Part shown: positions 51,805 through 60,873 of the stretch, piece after piece | Numbering within the stretch: the first letter of the stretch is position 1 | Layout of the letters: every line of letters starts with the position of its first letter | From: Oxalobacteraceae bacterium CAVE-383 | GTDB lineage: Bacteria > Pseudomonadota > Gammaproteobacteria > Burkholderiales > Burkholderiaceae_D | DNA length: 64,000 bases | Assembly (NCBI GenBank): GCA_004134995.1 | Contig: REGP01000003.1 | Coordinates: forward strand, 186,001-250,000 | Direction: 5' to 3' | Notes under the pieces: generated by a model | The model's database searches: none | What the model saw: the letters and a program-made list of their open reading frames with translations, nothing else | Told to the model about the DNA's origin: nothing | Program-made: the position numbers and the translations under genes

Positions 51805-52776
51805 TTATTTCAGGCGCTGCAAAAATCTGCGGCCAAGATATTTGAGATGCCAGTAAATACCTTTCCAGACGCGATGCTGCCGCATCAAGAATCTTGAATA
51901 CAGCTTCAGGTCGCGCGCGGTTTTCGGCTGGTCCGGCGGCATGCCGGACCAGGGCGAGAGCGCCTGGTATTCGCGGAAAATGTCCCTGGCCTCATGCAGG
52001 CACCAATCCTGCCATGGCTTTACGGGCCCGGTGAAATGGATGAAGACAGGCAGCCGCGGCAGCGCGAGCCGGGTTTCTCCGGCGCTGAGACGGGCGACCA
52101 GATGGTATCGGGTATTCCATTTTTCATCGACGTACCTGACGCGTCCATCCAGGACGATGTTCAGCGCATCCTGGTCGGCAAAAACAAACTCGCGTTCGGA
52201 CAATAAAGCCAGGGTCGCATTTTCCACGCCGCAAGCGATCCAGTTATCGACATTGATGTACATGACGCCGGAATTGAAATACGCACCGTGCCGAAGCCCG
52301 AGCGCCGGGATTTGCGTTTGTGCCGTCGTTTCCGCTTCATCGTGAACCACGGCGGCGACGCAATCGTCGATGTCGACGGCCAGCAGTTCATGAATGCTGC
52401 CGAGGCACAGAATATCGGCATCGAGATAAAGTATTTTCCTGATGCCCCGGAGCAGGCCCGGAATCAGCAGCCGGATAAACATTCCCGAGGCATTGGCGGC
52501 AAAGCAGGGAAATTGCGTGAAGGCCTTCAGCAGGCTGGTGTCAAGCAGATGAAGCCGGATCGCAGTGCGGGGCATTTCTTCCAGCCGGGCCAGTTTCAAG
52601 CGATTGTCTTCCGATAGGGAAAACGCGAATACATGGAAAACGAAATTCAAATCCGGATTGTTTTTGCGCAGCGAGGCGATCAGGACGCCCATGCCGCGAA
52701 AATAGCCTGCGTCCACGCCGAAGGCAATATGGACCGGCGCAAGGTTCGGCTGCGTAATCAGGTTCTGCTCCGCCAT
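51805..52776 (-). CDS. Glycosyltransferase family 8 (lipopolysaccharide core)
   Basis: A 323-residue GT8 transferase. The start IHIAFGVDAGYFRGMGVLIASL type opening, the DxD nucleotide-sugar motif in ILYLDADILCLG and the C-terminal HFTGPVKPW are diagnostic of the WaaI/WaaJ/LgtC group, which adds galactose or glucose to the core. The open frame continues upstream inside the next gene, but the ATG at 52774-52776 gives the family N-terminus and a one-base overlap. It has about 45 percent visible similarity in motifs with the GT8 at 53855, so the two look like paralogues. Confidence 0.92.
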   Translation of the reverse strand: MAEQNLITQPNLAPVHIAFGVDAGYFRGMGVLIASLRKNNPDLNFVFHVFAFSLSEDNRLKLARLEEMPRTAIRLHLLDTSLLKAFTQFPCFAANASGMFIRLLIPGLLRGIRKILYLDADILCLGSIHELLAVDIDDCVAAVVHDEAETTAQTQIPALGLRHGAYFNSGVMYINVDNWIACGVENATLALLSEREFVFADQDALNIVLDGRVRYVDEKWNTRYHLVARLSAGETRLALPRLPVFIHFTGPVKPWQDWCLHEARDIFREYQALSPWSGMPPDQPKTARDLKLYSRFLMRQHRVWKGIYWHLKYLGRRFLQRLK

Positions 52777-53813
52777 CACGATTGCTCCCGCATCCAGCGC
52801 TTGACCACCTGATGCACCGCCGCCGGCCGGATGCGCCGCATGCAGTCGCAAGTCGGATCCGCGCTCTTGTGGCAGTTGCTTTCGCAGGTTTCCACGCACA
52901 GGGTTTGCGCATGTTCGCCAAGCGGCGCCCAGCGGCCCGGGTGCATCGGGCGGGTGGGCGGGAACAGGCCCAGCGTGCGCTGGCCGATCGCCGCCGAAAG
53001 ATGCAGCGGTCCGGTCCCGCTGGCGATCAGGCCGTCGGCATGCTTGATGAAAATGGTCAGTTCCGCCAAGGTGAAGCGGCCGCACACGTTGCGCACATTG
53101 GGCTGCGCCAGCAGTTCCGGCGCGTGCCGCGCCAGCCATTCCCCTTCCTCGCTGCTGCCGGTCAGCCACAGGCGCATGCCGGGCTCGTCCTGCAGCATTG
53201 TCGCCAGCGCCAGGTAATATTCCTGCGGCCACTCGCGCCCGTGGCCGTTGGACTTGGCATGCAGTATCAGATTGAAGGCATGCGGCGCCAGCATGCCGTC
53301 TATTTCCGCGTCGGCCGGAATGCTGAAATCGTACAGGGCGGGAATGTCTTCGCGCGCCGGAACCGCCGTTTCGCCGTAGGGGCGCAGGAACGCGAAATTG
53401 ATTTGCGCCTCATGCGCCAGGCATTTTCCCTTGCTGAAACGCACGCGGCGGTTGCAGAAAATATTCAAATACAGTTTTTGCCGCGCATTGCCGATGCGGT
53501 TGGGTATGCCGCCCTTGAACGCCGCCAGCGTCAGGTCGTGATCGGGTTGCGCCATGATGATGGTATCGATATCCGAGCCGCGGAAATATGCCGCCGGATC
53601 GGCGATGTCTTCCAGTTCGATCACGGCATCGACGCTGTTGCAATAGCGGACCGCCCGGGCGGTGTAGCTTCTGCACAGGAAGCTGATCCGCACGCCGGGA
53701 TTGATCTGCTTCAGGCGCGCCGCCATCGGCAGCGTCAGCACCACGTCGCCGATATTGTCGGTGCGCGAAATCAGGACGTGTTTGCTGGTCAGCGGTTTTT
53801 TCTTGAAGAGCAT
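52776..53813 (-). CDS. Glycosyltransferase family 9 (heptosyltransferase-like)
   Basis: A 345-residue GT9 enzyme with the opening VLISRTDNIGDVVLTLPMAARL and the donor-binding region GRFTLAELTIFIKHADGLIASGTGPLHLSAA. These match WaaC/WaaF/WaaQ-type heptosyltransferases of the inner core. A Cys-rich tail (CVETCESNCHKSADPTCDCM) near the end is unusual and could bind a metal or form disulphides. It is third from the end of the core operon. Confidence 0.92.
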   Translation of the reverse strand: MLFKKKPLTSKHVLISRTDNIGDVVLTLPMAARLKQINPGVRISFLCRSYTARAVRYCNSVDAVIELEDIADPAAYFRGSDIDTIIMAQPDHDLTLAAFKGGIPNRIGNARQKLYLNIFCNRRVRFSKGKCLAHEAQINFAFLRPYGETAVPAREDIPALYDFSIPADAEIDGMLAPHAFNLILHAKSNGHGREWPQEYYLALATMLQDEPGMRLWLTGSSEEGEWLARHAPELLAQPNVRNVCGRFTLAELTIFIKHADGLIASGTGPLHLSAAIGQRTLGLFPPTRPMHPGRWAPLGEHAQTLCVETCESNCHKSADPTCDCMRRIRPAAVHQVVKRWMREQS

Positions 53814-53854
53814 ATTCTTGAATAGTATTGATCGTATTGCAGTCGATTTTTCAA

Positions 53855-54820
53855 TTATTTTCCGGCGCGTTTATTCAGATAGCGGATATACCATTTCAAA
53901 CTTTGCAAGGGTTTGCCTTGCCGGAACAGGAAGCGCGAATGCATGCGCATCTCCTTGGTATTGCGCGGTTCCGGGTCGAGCGGCATGCCGGCCCACGGCG
54001 ACAGCGCCAGATACTTGCGGAACAGATGGCGGGCATCGTGGCCGCTCCAGTCGGCCCACGGCTTGACCGCGCCGGCGAAGTGAATGAAGACCGCGTTGCC
54101 GACCGGACGCATGGTAAATCTGCTGACGTCGAGGTCGTGAATCAGGTCGTACAGATAATTCCAGCGCGGCGAGATGTAACGGACGCGTCCGTTCAGCACG
54201 ATATTGAGCGCATCCTGGTCGTTGAAACGCAGTTCTTTTTTACTGTTGAGCAATGCATCCAGCGTTTGCGCGGTGATGTCCTCGGCTATCCATCTTTCGA
54301 TATTGATGAAGAGGACGCCGCCGTTGAAATATTCGGGGTACGGCAGTTGCAGCGCCTCGACCCGGCGCGCGGTGGTGACCGGCGCGTCCGGCGCCGCCGC
54401 GGCGATATTCTGGTCCCGGCCGATGTCCATGGCGATCATGTCGTCGAGACTGCCCACGCACAGAATGTCGGCATCCAGATACAGCACGCGGCCGGTCCGT
54501 TCGCGCAAAACGGCCGGAATGACCAGGCGCGTGAAGGTCGACAGCGAATAGTGCGAGTGGCCCAGGAAATGCGAGAACTGCCGGAACGATTGCAGATCCA
54601 GCAGATGCAGTTCGGTCCTGACCGGATACATCGCTTCGACTTGCGCCAGCCGCGCGCGGTGTTCGTCGGCGACCTCGAAGGCGAGTACATGGAAGGTGAA
54701 ATGCCGCGCCGGATTATTGGCGATGATGGACGCGATGGTCGCTCCCATGGCGCGGAAATAATGGTTGTCGACGCAAAATGCGATATGGAACGATGCCTCG
54801 TCCGCCACGGCCCGATTCAT
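53855..54820 (-). CDS. Glycosyltransferase family 8 (lipopolysaccharide core), paralogue
   Basis: A 321-residue GT8 transferase with FHIAFCVDNHYFRAMGATIAS, the DxD motif in VLYLDADILCVG and HFAGAVKPWADW. The layout equals that of the neighbour at 51805, suggesting tandem duplication with the GT9 genes between. Its ATG overlaps the upstream GT9 stop by four bases. It should add another hexose to the core. Confidence 0.93.
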   Translation of the reverse strand: MNRAVADEASFHIAFCVDNHYFRAMGATIASIIANNPARHFTFHVLAFEVADEHRARLAQVEAMYPVRTELHLLDLQSFRQFSHFLGHSHYSLSTFTRLVIPAVLRERTGRVLYLDADILCVGSLDDMIAMDIGRDQNIAAAAPDAPVTTARRVEALQLPYPEYFNGGVLFINIERWIAEDITAQTLDALLNSKKELRFNDQDALNIVLNGRVRYISPRWNYLYDLIHDLDVSRFTMRPVGNAVFIHFAGAVKPWADWSGHDARHLFRKYLALSPWAGMPLDPEPRNTKEMRMHSRFLFRQGKPLQSLKWYIRYLNKRAGK

Positions 54821-55920
54821 GGGATGGCCTGCAAGACTTGGTCCACCGAAATCGCATCGACCCAGTCGCGGCGGCGCGCGGCGGTCACGACCGTGCTGTT
54901 GGCTTTATCGATGGGCGCCCATTCCGGATTTTTCGTGCGCATCATCGCGACCACCGGCACATGCACCGCATTGGCCAGATGCATGACGGCGGTTTCAACC
55001 GAAATAACCAGGTCGCACAGGCGCAGCATGGCCGGCAATTGAAAGAAATTCTCTTCCGCGCTGAACGATTCGGTGCGCGCCAGGCCATGATCGGCGAGCG
55101 TATGGCGCGTGGCGTCCAATTCCTCCGGCATGGCATTGACGATGAAGCAGGCGTCGCGCCATTCCGGCCGCTGCTGCATCGCCGCGATCAGGTCCGCCAC
55201 GCGCGACATCGGCCAGCAGCGCTTTTTGGTTTTTGCGAATGCATTGATGAAAACCAGCTTGCCGTCCCTGGGCGTGAAGCCCCATTGCGACAGGCGGCGC
55301 TGCACGTTTTGCGACCAGCGGTCGGGAATCCGCACATAAGGCATGCGCTTGCCGGACGGTATTTCAAGTCCGCTCAATTGCCGGAACCAGTCGGCATGGA
55401 CTTCGCTGATATGCCCGGGCGTTTTCCGGTTTGCCGGCGTCGGCGAGATGGCGGCGTCGAGTTTGCGATAGGCCAGATAATGATGCGGCTTGAAGATGCC
55501 GGCGCCGGCCTTCATGCCGGCCACGAAGCCGTCCGCGCCGATTTCCCGCGCCAGCCTGGCGTATCGGTGCGGACGCAAAGTCGCCAGCGACACCACGATC
55601 GGATAGCGTTCCCGCTGCGCTTGCGCAATCGATTCCCGATACAGCGCCGGGCTATAGGTGCGTTTGTAGATTTTCGTGAAGAACGGGCAGGTGTCGACCC
55701 AGTCGTAGAGGGCGTAATTTTTCAATTGCGCAAGCTGGCCCGGATCATCGGTGCGGCGTACTTCGTCCACCCATAAATGCACCGCGAGATGCGGATGGGC
55801 GCGCGAAAATGCCTGGAAGCAATTTTGCAGATAAGCGAAATCGCCCAAGGCCAGATGCGTGATGAACAGAATCTTGTCGGACTTTTCAAGCAGCGCTGCC
55901 GGAATGAGGGATGGCGTCAT
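54817..55920 (-). CDS. Glycosyltransferase family 9 protein, first gene of core operon
   Basis: A 367-residue GT9-type enzyme (DKILFITHLALGDFAYLQNCFQAF opening; FFQLPAMLRLCDLVISVETAVMHLANAVHVPVVAM donor-site region). The first glycine-rich loop has LALGDF in place of the more usual RxGDx pattern, so donor or acceptor may differ from standard heptosyltransferases. The ATG at 55918-55920 was chosen because the longer frame runs antisense through the cupin gene. The operon promoter should lie in the 168-base gap to the divergent cupin gene. Confidence 0.88.
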   Translation of the reverse strand: MTPSLIPAALLEKSDKILFITHLALGDFAYLQNCFQAFSRAHPHLAVHLWVDEVRRTDDPGQLAQLKNYALYDWVDTCPFFTKIYKRTYSPALYRESIAQAQRERYPIVVSLATLRPHRYARLAREIGADGFVAGMKAGAGIFKPHHYLAYRKLDAAISPTPANRKTPGHISEVHADWFRQLSGLEIPSGKRMPYVRIPDRWSQNVQRRLSQWGFTPRDGKLVFINAFAKTKKRCWPMSRVADLIAAMQQRPEWRDACFIVNAMPEELDATRHTLADHGLARTESFSAEENFFQLPAMLRLCDLVISVETAVMHLANAVHVPVVAMMRTKNPEWAPIDKANSTVVTAARRRDWVDAISVDQVLQAIP

Positions 55921-56088
55921 CGGGCCGTTGTCTAAATTGCAAATAAATTCTGTTATAAGGGACAAGGTTCTGATATACGGAAAATTGGTATATACACAAA
56001 CCAGGTCTAAACCTATAATCGGCCGCAAAATAAAAACAACATTTATGTCTACGACACAAATCCCCGGCGATGATAAGGTGACAACAAA
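55921..56088. other. Divergent intergenic region, core operon / bicupin
   Basis: An AT-rich spacer of 168 bases holding the promoters of two divergent transcripts. No clear hexamer pair, operator or RNA structure is evident. Confidence 0.4.
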
Positions 56089-57306
56089 ATGACGACGAAC
56101 AGCGCAAATGGTTCCCCTGAAAACGATAGCGGCGCAACCAAGGAAGCCCGCGTATTGATCGACCCTTACCGCGATTGGGCCGAAGGCGAAGGCATTCCGA
56201 TCCATCTGGATTTCGGCCACAATCTCTTGGAGCTGGAAACCGGCCCGTGGGACCGCTACGAAGCGCGCGGCTGTTTTGCGCATACGCACGGTGCGGGCGA
56301 TTTCATGTCCAATTACGTCATCGAAGTGGCGCCGAGCGGCAAGACCCGTCCGGTCAAGCATCTGTATGAAGTGTTCTGTTTCGTGCTGGCCGGCCACGGC
56401 TCGACCAAGGTCTGGCTGCCGAACGGCGAAACGCGCGTATTCGAATGGGGCCCGAAGGCGATGTTCGCGATTCCGCTGAACTGCGAATACCAGATTTTCA
56501 ACAGCACCAGCCTGGAATCGGTGCGCATCTCCTGCACCAACGATGCGCCGATCACCATCAATCTGTATCACAACATCGATTTCGTTTTCAATAATCCCTT
56601 CCAGTTTCCGGAGCGCGCCGGCCAGTCCAAGCATTTCGACGGCGAAGGCGACCTGACGGCTTACAGCCACGGCACCAATCCGGTCAAGCGCAATGTCTGG
56701 GAAACCAATTTCGTGCACGACCTGACCAGCTTCAAGCTTTATGAACTGGAAGCGCGCGGCAAGGGCTCGACCAACATGAGCTTCATCCTGGCCGACGGCA
56801 CCATGCATGCGCACGTGTCGCAGATTCCAAAGGGACGCTACAAGAAAGCGCACCGCCATGCCGCCGGCACGCACGTGCATGCGATCGATGGATCGGGCTA
56901 TTCGCTGCTGTGGCACGAAGGCGATTCCGAGTTCAAGGAATTCCCGTGGAAGCACGGCTTCATGTACACGCCGCCGTTCTGGATGTTCCACCAGCATTTC
57001 AATACCTGCCCGGATCCGGCGCGCTATCTGGCCTGCAGTCTCGGCAGCCGCCGCTATCCGTTCATTTCGCTGCGCCGCAAGAGCGCCGAAGGCGTGGGCT
57101 CGCTCTCGATCAAGCAGGGCGGCCGCCAGCTGGAATACGAAGATCAGGATCCGCGCATCCATCGCAAGTGGCTGGAAGCGCTGCGCGAAACCGGCGTGGT
57201 GTCGGAAATGGGCGAGACTTTCGACGAACCGGCGATCATGGCCTTGCCCCAGGAAGCGCTGACCGGCGTGATCCGCCAGCCGGCATCGATCGGCCCGGCC
57301 GTTTAA
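56089..57306 (+). CDS. Bicupin-domain protein
   Basis: A 405-residue soluble protein with two cupin barrels. The first has VKHLYEVFCFVLAGHGSTKVW (about residues 88-108), and the second has KKAHRHAAGTHVHAIDGSGY (about residues 255-275), with a His cluster suited to metal binding, and WMFHQHFNT later. The layout recalls gentisate-1,2-dioxygenase-type bicupins, though enzyme activity cannot be told. It is followed after 16 bases by the EutA-like gene, so the two are probably cotranscribed. Confidence 0.87.
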   Translation: MTTNSANGSPENDSGATKEARVLIDPYRDWAEGEGIPIHLDFGHNLLELETGPWDRYEARGCFAHTHGAGDFMSNYVIEVAPSGKTRPVKHLYEVFCFVLAGHGSTKVWLPNGETRVFEWGPKAMFAIPLNCEYQIFNSTSLESVRISCTNDAPITINLYHNIDFVFNNPFQFPERAGQSKHFDGEGDLTAYSHGTNPVKRNVWETNFVHDLTSFKLYELEARGKGSTNMSFILADGTMHAHVSQIPKGRYKKAHRHAAGTHVHAIDGSGYSLLWHEGDSEFKEFPWKHGFMYTPPFWMFHQHFNTCPDPARYLACSLGSRRYPFISLRRKSAEGVGSLSIKQGGRQLEYEDQDPRIHRKWLEALRETGVVSEMGETFDEPAIMALPQEALTGVIRQPASIGPAV

Positions 57307-57322
57307 TTTCGAAGGAACCCGA

Positions 57323-58837
57323 GTGCCGCACGATATCGATTTCGACCACGAACACGAGCGGCTCTCGGAAGCCGACAGCGCCAAGATCGCGCAGGCGATC
57401 TGGGAGCAGGAAACCATTGAGCTGCGCACGGTCGGCATCGATATCGGCAGCTCCACTTCGCATCTGCTGTTTGCGCGGGTGCTGCTGAAACGGCTGTCGG
57501 AAGGATTGTCCAGCCGCTTCATCGTCACCGAACGCGAGATTCTCTGGCGTTCGCCGATCATGCTCACGCCGTTCCTGCCCGACGGCACGATCGACGCCCA
57601 CAAGCTGTCCCATTTCGTGCACGACGCCTATCACGATGCCGGCCTGCATCGCAGCGACATCGACAGCGGCGCCGTGATCCTGACCGGCGAAGCGATCAAG
57701 CGCAAGAATGCGCGCGCGATCGATGAAATCTTCGCGGCGGAATCCGGCAAGTTCGTTTGCGCCACCGCCGGCCACAAGCTCGAATGCATCCTGGCCGCGC
57801 ACGGCTCCGGCGCCACCGCCCTGGCGCGGCGCCGCGGCGAGTGCGGCCTGCACGTCGACGTCGGCGGCGGCACCACCAAGCTGGCGCTGATCGATGGCGG
57901 CGAAATTGTCAGCGTGGCCGCGTTCGCGGTCGGCGGCCGCTTGCTGGCGCAGGATGCGCAGGGCGGCTGGACCCGCATCGACGATTCCGCGCAACTGGTG
58001 GCCAGGGAACTGGGCATTGAGGCGACCCCGGCCAATTTCGCCGATGCCGCCGTGCGCCAGAAGATTGCCGAGCGGCTGGCGGCGATTGCGGTCGACCAGA
58101 TCGAAGGCAAGGCGCTCGACGCGCTGGGCCGCGCGCTGGAACTGACCGAGCCTTTGCTGCGCACTCCCGCGCCGGCATTCATCACCTTTTCCGGCGGCGT
58201 TTCCGAATATATATTCGCCCGCGAAAGCAGGGACCACGGCGACATCGCCAAGCTGCTCGCGGCCGAGATCGTCAAGCAGATCAAGGCGCGCATAGGCAAG
58301 GCGACGCCGATAATCGAGCCGGCCGAGCGCATCCGCGCCACCGTCATCGGCGCTTCCCAATTCACCGTGCAGGTCAGCGGCAAGACCATCTACGTGCCGG
58401 ACATGAGCGCGCTGCCGGTGCACAACATTCCGGTGGTGCATCTCGGCCTCGATCTTTCCGGCGATATCGACATCGAGCGCATCGTCGCCGCTTTCCGCAA
58501 GAACGCCGACATCCTGGACCTCGCGCCCGCCAGCCGCCTGGCGCTGGCGTTCACCTGGGACGGCGAACCGGATCATGCGCGCCTGTCCGCCATGGCCAAC
58601 GCCATCATGCGGTTTGCCGCGCCCGCCGGCAAACGCGGCGAAGCACTGTTCCTGATGATCGACGGTGATGTCGGATCGTCGCTGGGCCGCATCCTGCACA
58701 AGGAATTGCGCCTGGACTGCAAGATCGTCTCGATCGACGGCATCAAGCTGCGCGAACTCGATTTCGTCGATGTCGGCGAACTGCTCGATCCGCCGGGCGT
58801 GGTGCCGGTCGTTATCAAGTCATTGCTATTTTCATAA
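57323..58837 (+). CDS. eutA: EutA-like ethanolamine ammonia-lyase reactivating factor
   Basis: A 504-residue ATPase of the actin/Hsp70-like fold, starting at GTG with AAGGA about 8 bases upstream. Diagnostic segments are RTVGIDIGSSTSHLLFARV (phosphate 1 loop), TEREILWRSPIMLTPF, DSGAVILTGEAIKRKNARA and CGLHVDVGGGTTKLALIDGG (phosphate 2 loop), all close to Escherichia coli EutA. EutA exchanges damaged cobalamin on ethanolamine ammonia-lyase. No eutB, eutC or other eut gene is in the window, and a bicupin gene precedes it. It may serve a different B12 enzyme or lyase encoded elsewhere. Confidence 0.88.
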   Translation: MPHDIDFDHEHERLSEADSAKIAQAIWEQETIELRTVGIDIGSSTSHLLFARVLLKRLSEGLSSRFIVTEREILWRSPIMLTPFLPDGTIDAHKLSHFVHDAYHDAGLHRSDIDSGAVILTGEAIKRKNARAIDEIFAAESGKFVCATAGHKLECILAAHGSGATALARRRGECGLHVDVGGGTTKLALIDGGEIVSVAAFAVGGRLLAQDAQGGWTRIDDSAQLVARELGIEATPANFADAAVRQKIAERLAAIAVDQIEGKALDALGRALELTEPLLRTPAPAFITFSGGVSEYIFARESRDHGDIAKLLAAEIVKQIKARIGKATPIIEPAERIRATVIGASQFTVQVSGKTIYVPDMSALPVHNIPVVHLGLDLSGDIDIERIVAAFRKNADILDLAPASRLALAFTWDGEPDHARLSAMANAIMRFAAPAGKRGEALFLMIDGDVGSSLGRILHKELRLDCKIVSIDGIKLRELDFVDVGELLDPPGVVPVVIKSLLFS

Positions 58838-58838
58838 C

Positions 58839-58867
58839 TTTGTCAGTGCCGCGTCACGGAGTTGTCA
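58839..58867 (+). promoter_or_regulatory. Probable PhoB box upstream of ppk2
   Basis: Three 7-base direct repeats, TTTGTCA (58839-58845), CGCGTCA (58850-58856) and GTTGTCA (58861-58867), recur with an exact 11-base period. This is the layout of Pho boxes (CTGTCAT repeats 11 bases apart). It lies 102 bases upstream of the polyphosphate kinase start and directly after the EutA stop codon. Confidence 0.65.
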
Positions 58868-58886
58868 TATTTCCGGCGTAGATTCA

Positions 58887-58909
58887 GGGCTCCCGGACGT
58901 CCGGGCCCT
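58887..58909 (+). promoter_or_regulatory. GC-rich hairpin in the ppk2 leader
   Basis: A 14-base palindrome CCCGGACGTCCGGG (58892-58905) is extended by GGG and CCC flanks with a small bulge. It lies between the Pho box and the kinase start and could be a leader structure. No T-run follows immediately. Confidence 0.45.
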
Positions 58910-58968
58910 CGGCCTCCGGCGTCCCGTCGTTGTACTTTTTTCCCGGGTTTCAAGACAAGGATACCGCC

Positions 58969-59886
58969 GTGAACTTAACCGAACAGGAAATCGTCAACCG
59001 CATCCGCCTCGACATTGCGGACAGCTACGACGAAGAGATGGAACTTGAACTGGAAGACCGGCCGCTGGATGCGCTGGAAGCCGAAGCCATGGTCGGCCGC
59101 ACACCGGATGAGCGCGAAGCCCGCCGCCTGTATTTCCGCGAGCTGTTCCGCCTGCAGGGCGAGCTGGTCAAGCTGCAGGACTGGGTGGTGCACACCGGCC
59201 GCAAGGTCGTGATTCTGTTCGAAGGCCGCGACGCCGCGGGCAAGGGCGGCGTCATCAAGCGCATTACCCAGCGCCTCAATCCGCGCGTATGCCGCGTGGC
59301 GGCGCTGCCGGCGCCGAACGACCGCGAACGCACCCAGTGGTATTTCCAGCGCTATGTATCGCACCTGCCGGCCGCCGGCGAGATCGTGCTGTTCGACCGC
59401 AGCTGGTATAACCGCGCGGGCGTCGAGCACGTCATGCATTTTTGCACCGACGACCAGTACGAAGAATTCTTCCGCACCGTTCCCGAATTCGAACGCATGC
59501 TGGTGCGCTCCGGCATCCAGGTCATCAAATACTGGTTTTCGATTTCGGACGAAGAGCAGCACCTGCGCTTCCTGGGCCGCATCCACGATCCGCTCAAGCA
59601 ATGGAAGCTGAGCCCGATGGATCTGGAATCGCGCCGCCGCTGGGAGGAATACACCAAGGCCAAGGAAGTCATGCTGGAACGCACGCATATTCCGGAAGCG
59701 CCATGGTGGGTGGTGCAGGCGGTGGACAAGAAAAAGGCCCGCCTGAACTGCATCAGCCATCTGCTGGGCCAGATGCCTTACACCGAAGTCGAACACCCCG
59801 CGATCGCCTTGCCGCCGCGCGAACACCATGACGATTATGTGCGCCGCCCGGTGCCGGCGGAAATCATCGTGCCGGAAATCTACTAG
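58969..59886 (+). CDS. ppk2: Polyphosphate kinase 2
   Basis: A 305-residue PPK2-family enzyme that moves phosphate between polyphosphate and nucleotides. Walker A is EGRDAAGKGG, the lid and Walker B regions include FDRSWYNRAGVEHVM, and WFSISDEEQHLRFLGRIHDPLKQWKLSPMD is strongly conserved in class I. The GTG at 58969 was chosen because AAGGA lies about eight bases upstream; an upstream TTG is less likely. Probable PhoB repeats upstream would link expression to phosphate limitation. Confidence 0.94.
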   Translation: MNLTEQEIVNRIRLDIADSYDEEMELELEDRPLDALEAEAMVGRTPDEREARRLYFRELFRLQGELVKLQDWVVHTGRKVVILFEGRDAAGKGGVIKRITQRLNPRVCRVAALPAPNDRERTQWYFQRYVSHLPAAGEIVLFDRSWYNRAGVEHVMHFCTDDQYEEFFRTVPEFERMLVRSGIQVIKYWFSISDEEQHLRFLGRIHDPLKQWKLSPMDLESRRRWEEYTKAKEVMLERTHIPEAPWWVVQAVDKKKARLNCISHLLGQMPYTEVEHPAIALPPREHHDDYVRRPVPAEIIVPEIY

Positions 59887-59889
59887 AAC

Positions 59890-60768
59890 TCATTTCACTC
59901 CAGCCTGCCGCAGGAAATCGACCGTGAGATCGACGAATTCCTGCGGCGCATCCCATGGCAGCAGGTGCTTGCAGCGGTCGATGATCACCAGATTCAATGC
60001 CGGCTTTTGCCGTTTCAGCAGCTCGGCGCGCTGACCGGCGCTGGCGCGGTCTTCGCGGCCGTACAGCATCAACAGCGGCGTCTTCAGCTCGTCAAGGCGT
60101 TCATATAACGGCGCCTTGGCGGGCTTTGCGGTTTCCGCCCCCGGCTTCGGCATATTGCGCGCCGAGAAGGCCTCGAAATTGCGGCCGATGCTCATTGCAT
60201 GGCGCCGCTCCAGCGCTTCCTGCGTAATCAGATCGTGATGAAACAGATCGGCCTCCAGCAGCTTGCGGGTCTGTTCGATCGTCGGCTCGACCGTGGCCTG
60301 CTTGCGTTCCTGCTTGCGCTGCGCGGCGGCGTCGCTTTCGGCGTCGACCTGGCCCAGCGGCGGCAGCAGGCTGCCGGTGCCGAGCACCACCACGCCGGTG
60401 TAGCGCGAGGGGTCCTTCATGGCCAGCTGGATGGCGCCGGCGCCGGCGCGCGAATGGCCGGCCAGCGCCGCCTTGCCGATCTGCAGCGCGTCGAGAAAGG
60501 CCGGCGCGATGCTTACTTGCGGATCGCCGCTCGCGCCCGGCAGGTTTTCCGAAAGGCCGTGGCCCGGCTGGTCGAAGGCGATGGCGCGCAATCCGGCGGC
60601 GGCGAACGCCGGCAGATTGCCTCTGAAAGTATCGGCCGACGACCCCAGCGAGGCGCCGTGCAGCAGCAGCACGACAGGCGCATCGGCCGCGCCCGCTTCG
60701 ATGTAGCGGATGCGGAAGGCGCCGACGTCGACGAATTTGTCGCTGATCGATGGCGTGGTTTTTGTCAT
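59890..60768 (-). CDS. Alpha/beta hydrolase
   Basis: A 292-residue cytoplasmic alpha/beta hydrolase. The oxyanion loop VVLLLHGASLGSS, nucleophile elbow LAGHSRAGAGA (Ser), an acid in MLYGREDRAS and the catalytic His in DRCKHLLPWDAP form a full triad. Layout resembles C-C bond hydrolases and haloperoxidase-like esterases of aromatic degradation, but no such pathway is near. It converges with ppk2, three bases apart, and lies downstream of the orphan binding protein gene. Confidence 0.9.
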   Translation of the reverse strand: MTKTTPSISDKFVDVGAFRIRYIEAGAADAPVVLLLHGASLGSSADTFRGNLPAFAAAGLRAIAFDQPGHGLSENLPGASGDPQVSIAPAFLDALQIGKAALAGHSRAGAGAIQLAMKDPSRYTGVVVLGTGSLLPPLGQVDAESDAAAQRKQERKQATVEPTIEQTRKLLEADLFHHDLITQEALERRHAMSIGRNFEAFSARNMPKPGAETAKPAKAPLYERLDELKTPLLMLYGREDRASAGQRAELLKRQKPALNLVIIDRCKHLLPWDAPQEFVDLTVDFLRQAGVK

Positions 60769-60873
60769 GGCGCGCTCCCGGCTTGGGTCATATGGTATCG
60801 GTACAGCGGAGCATCGTTCTCACTGATCATCGCGATGCGGTTCAATTTTGCAAACATGAATGCGTGGCTCCGG

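Noticed and set aside
54817..57603. A 928-codon minus-strand frame covering the GT9 gene and far upstream
   Set aside because: The upstream 560 codons run antisense through the well-supported bicupin gene. Only the part after the ATG at 55920 looks like a glycosyltransferase.
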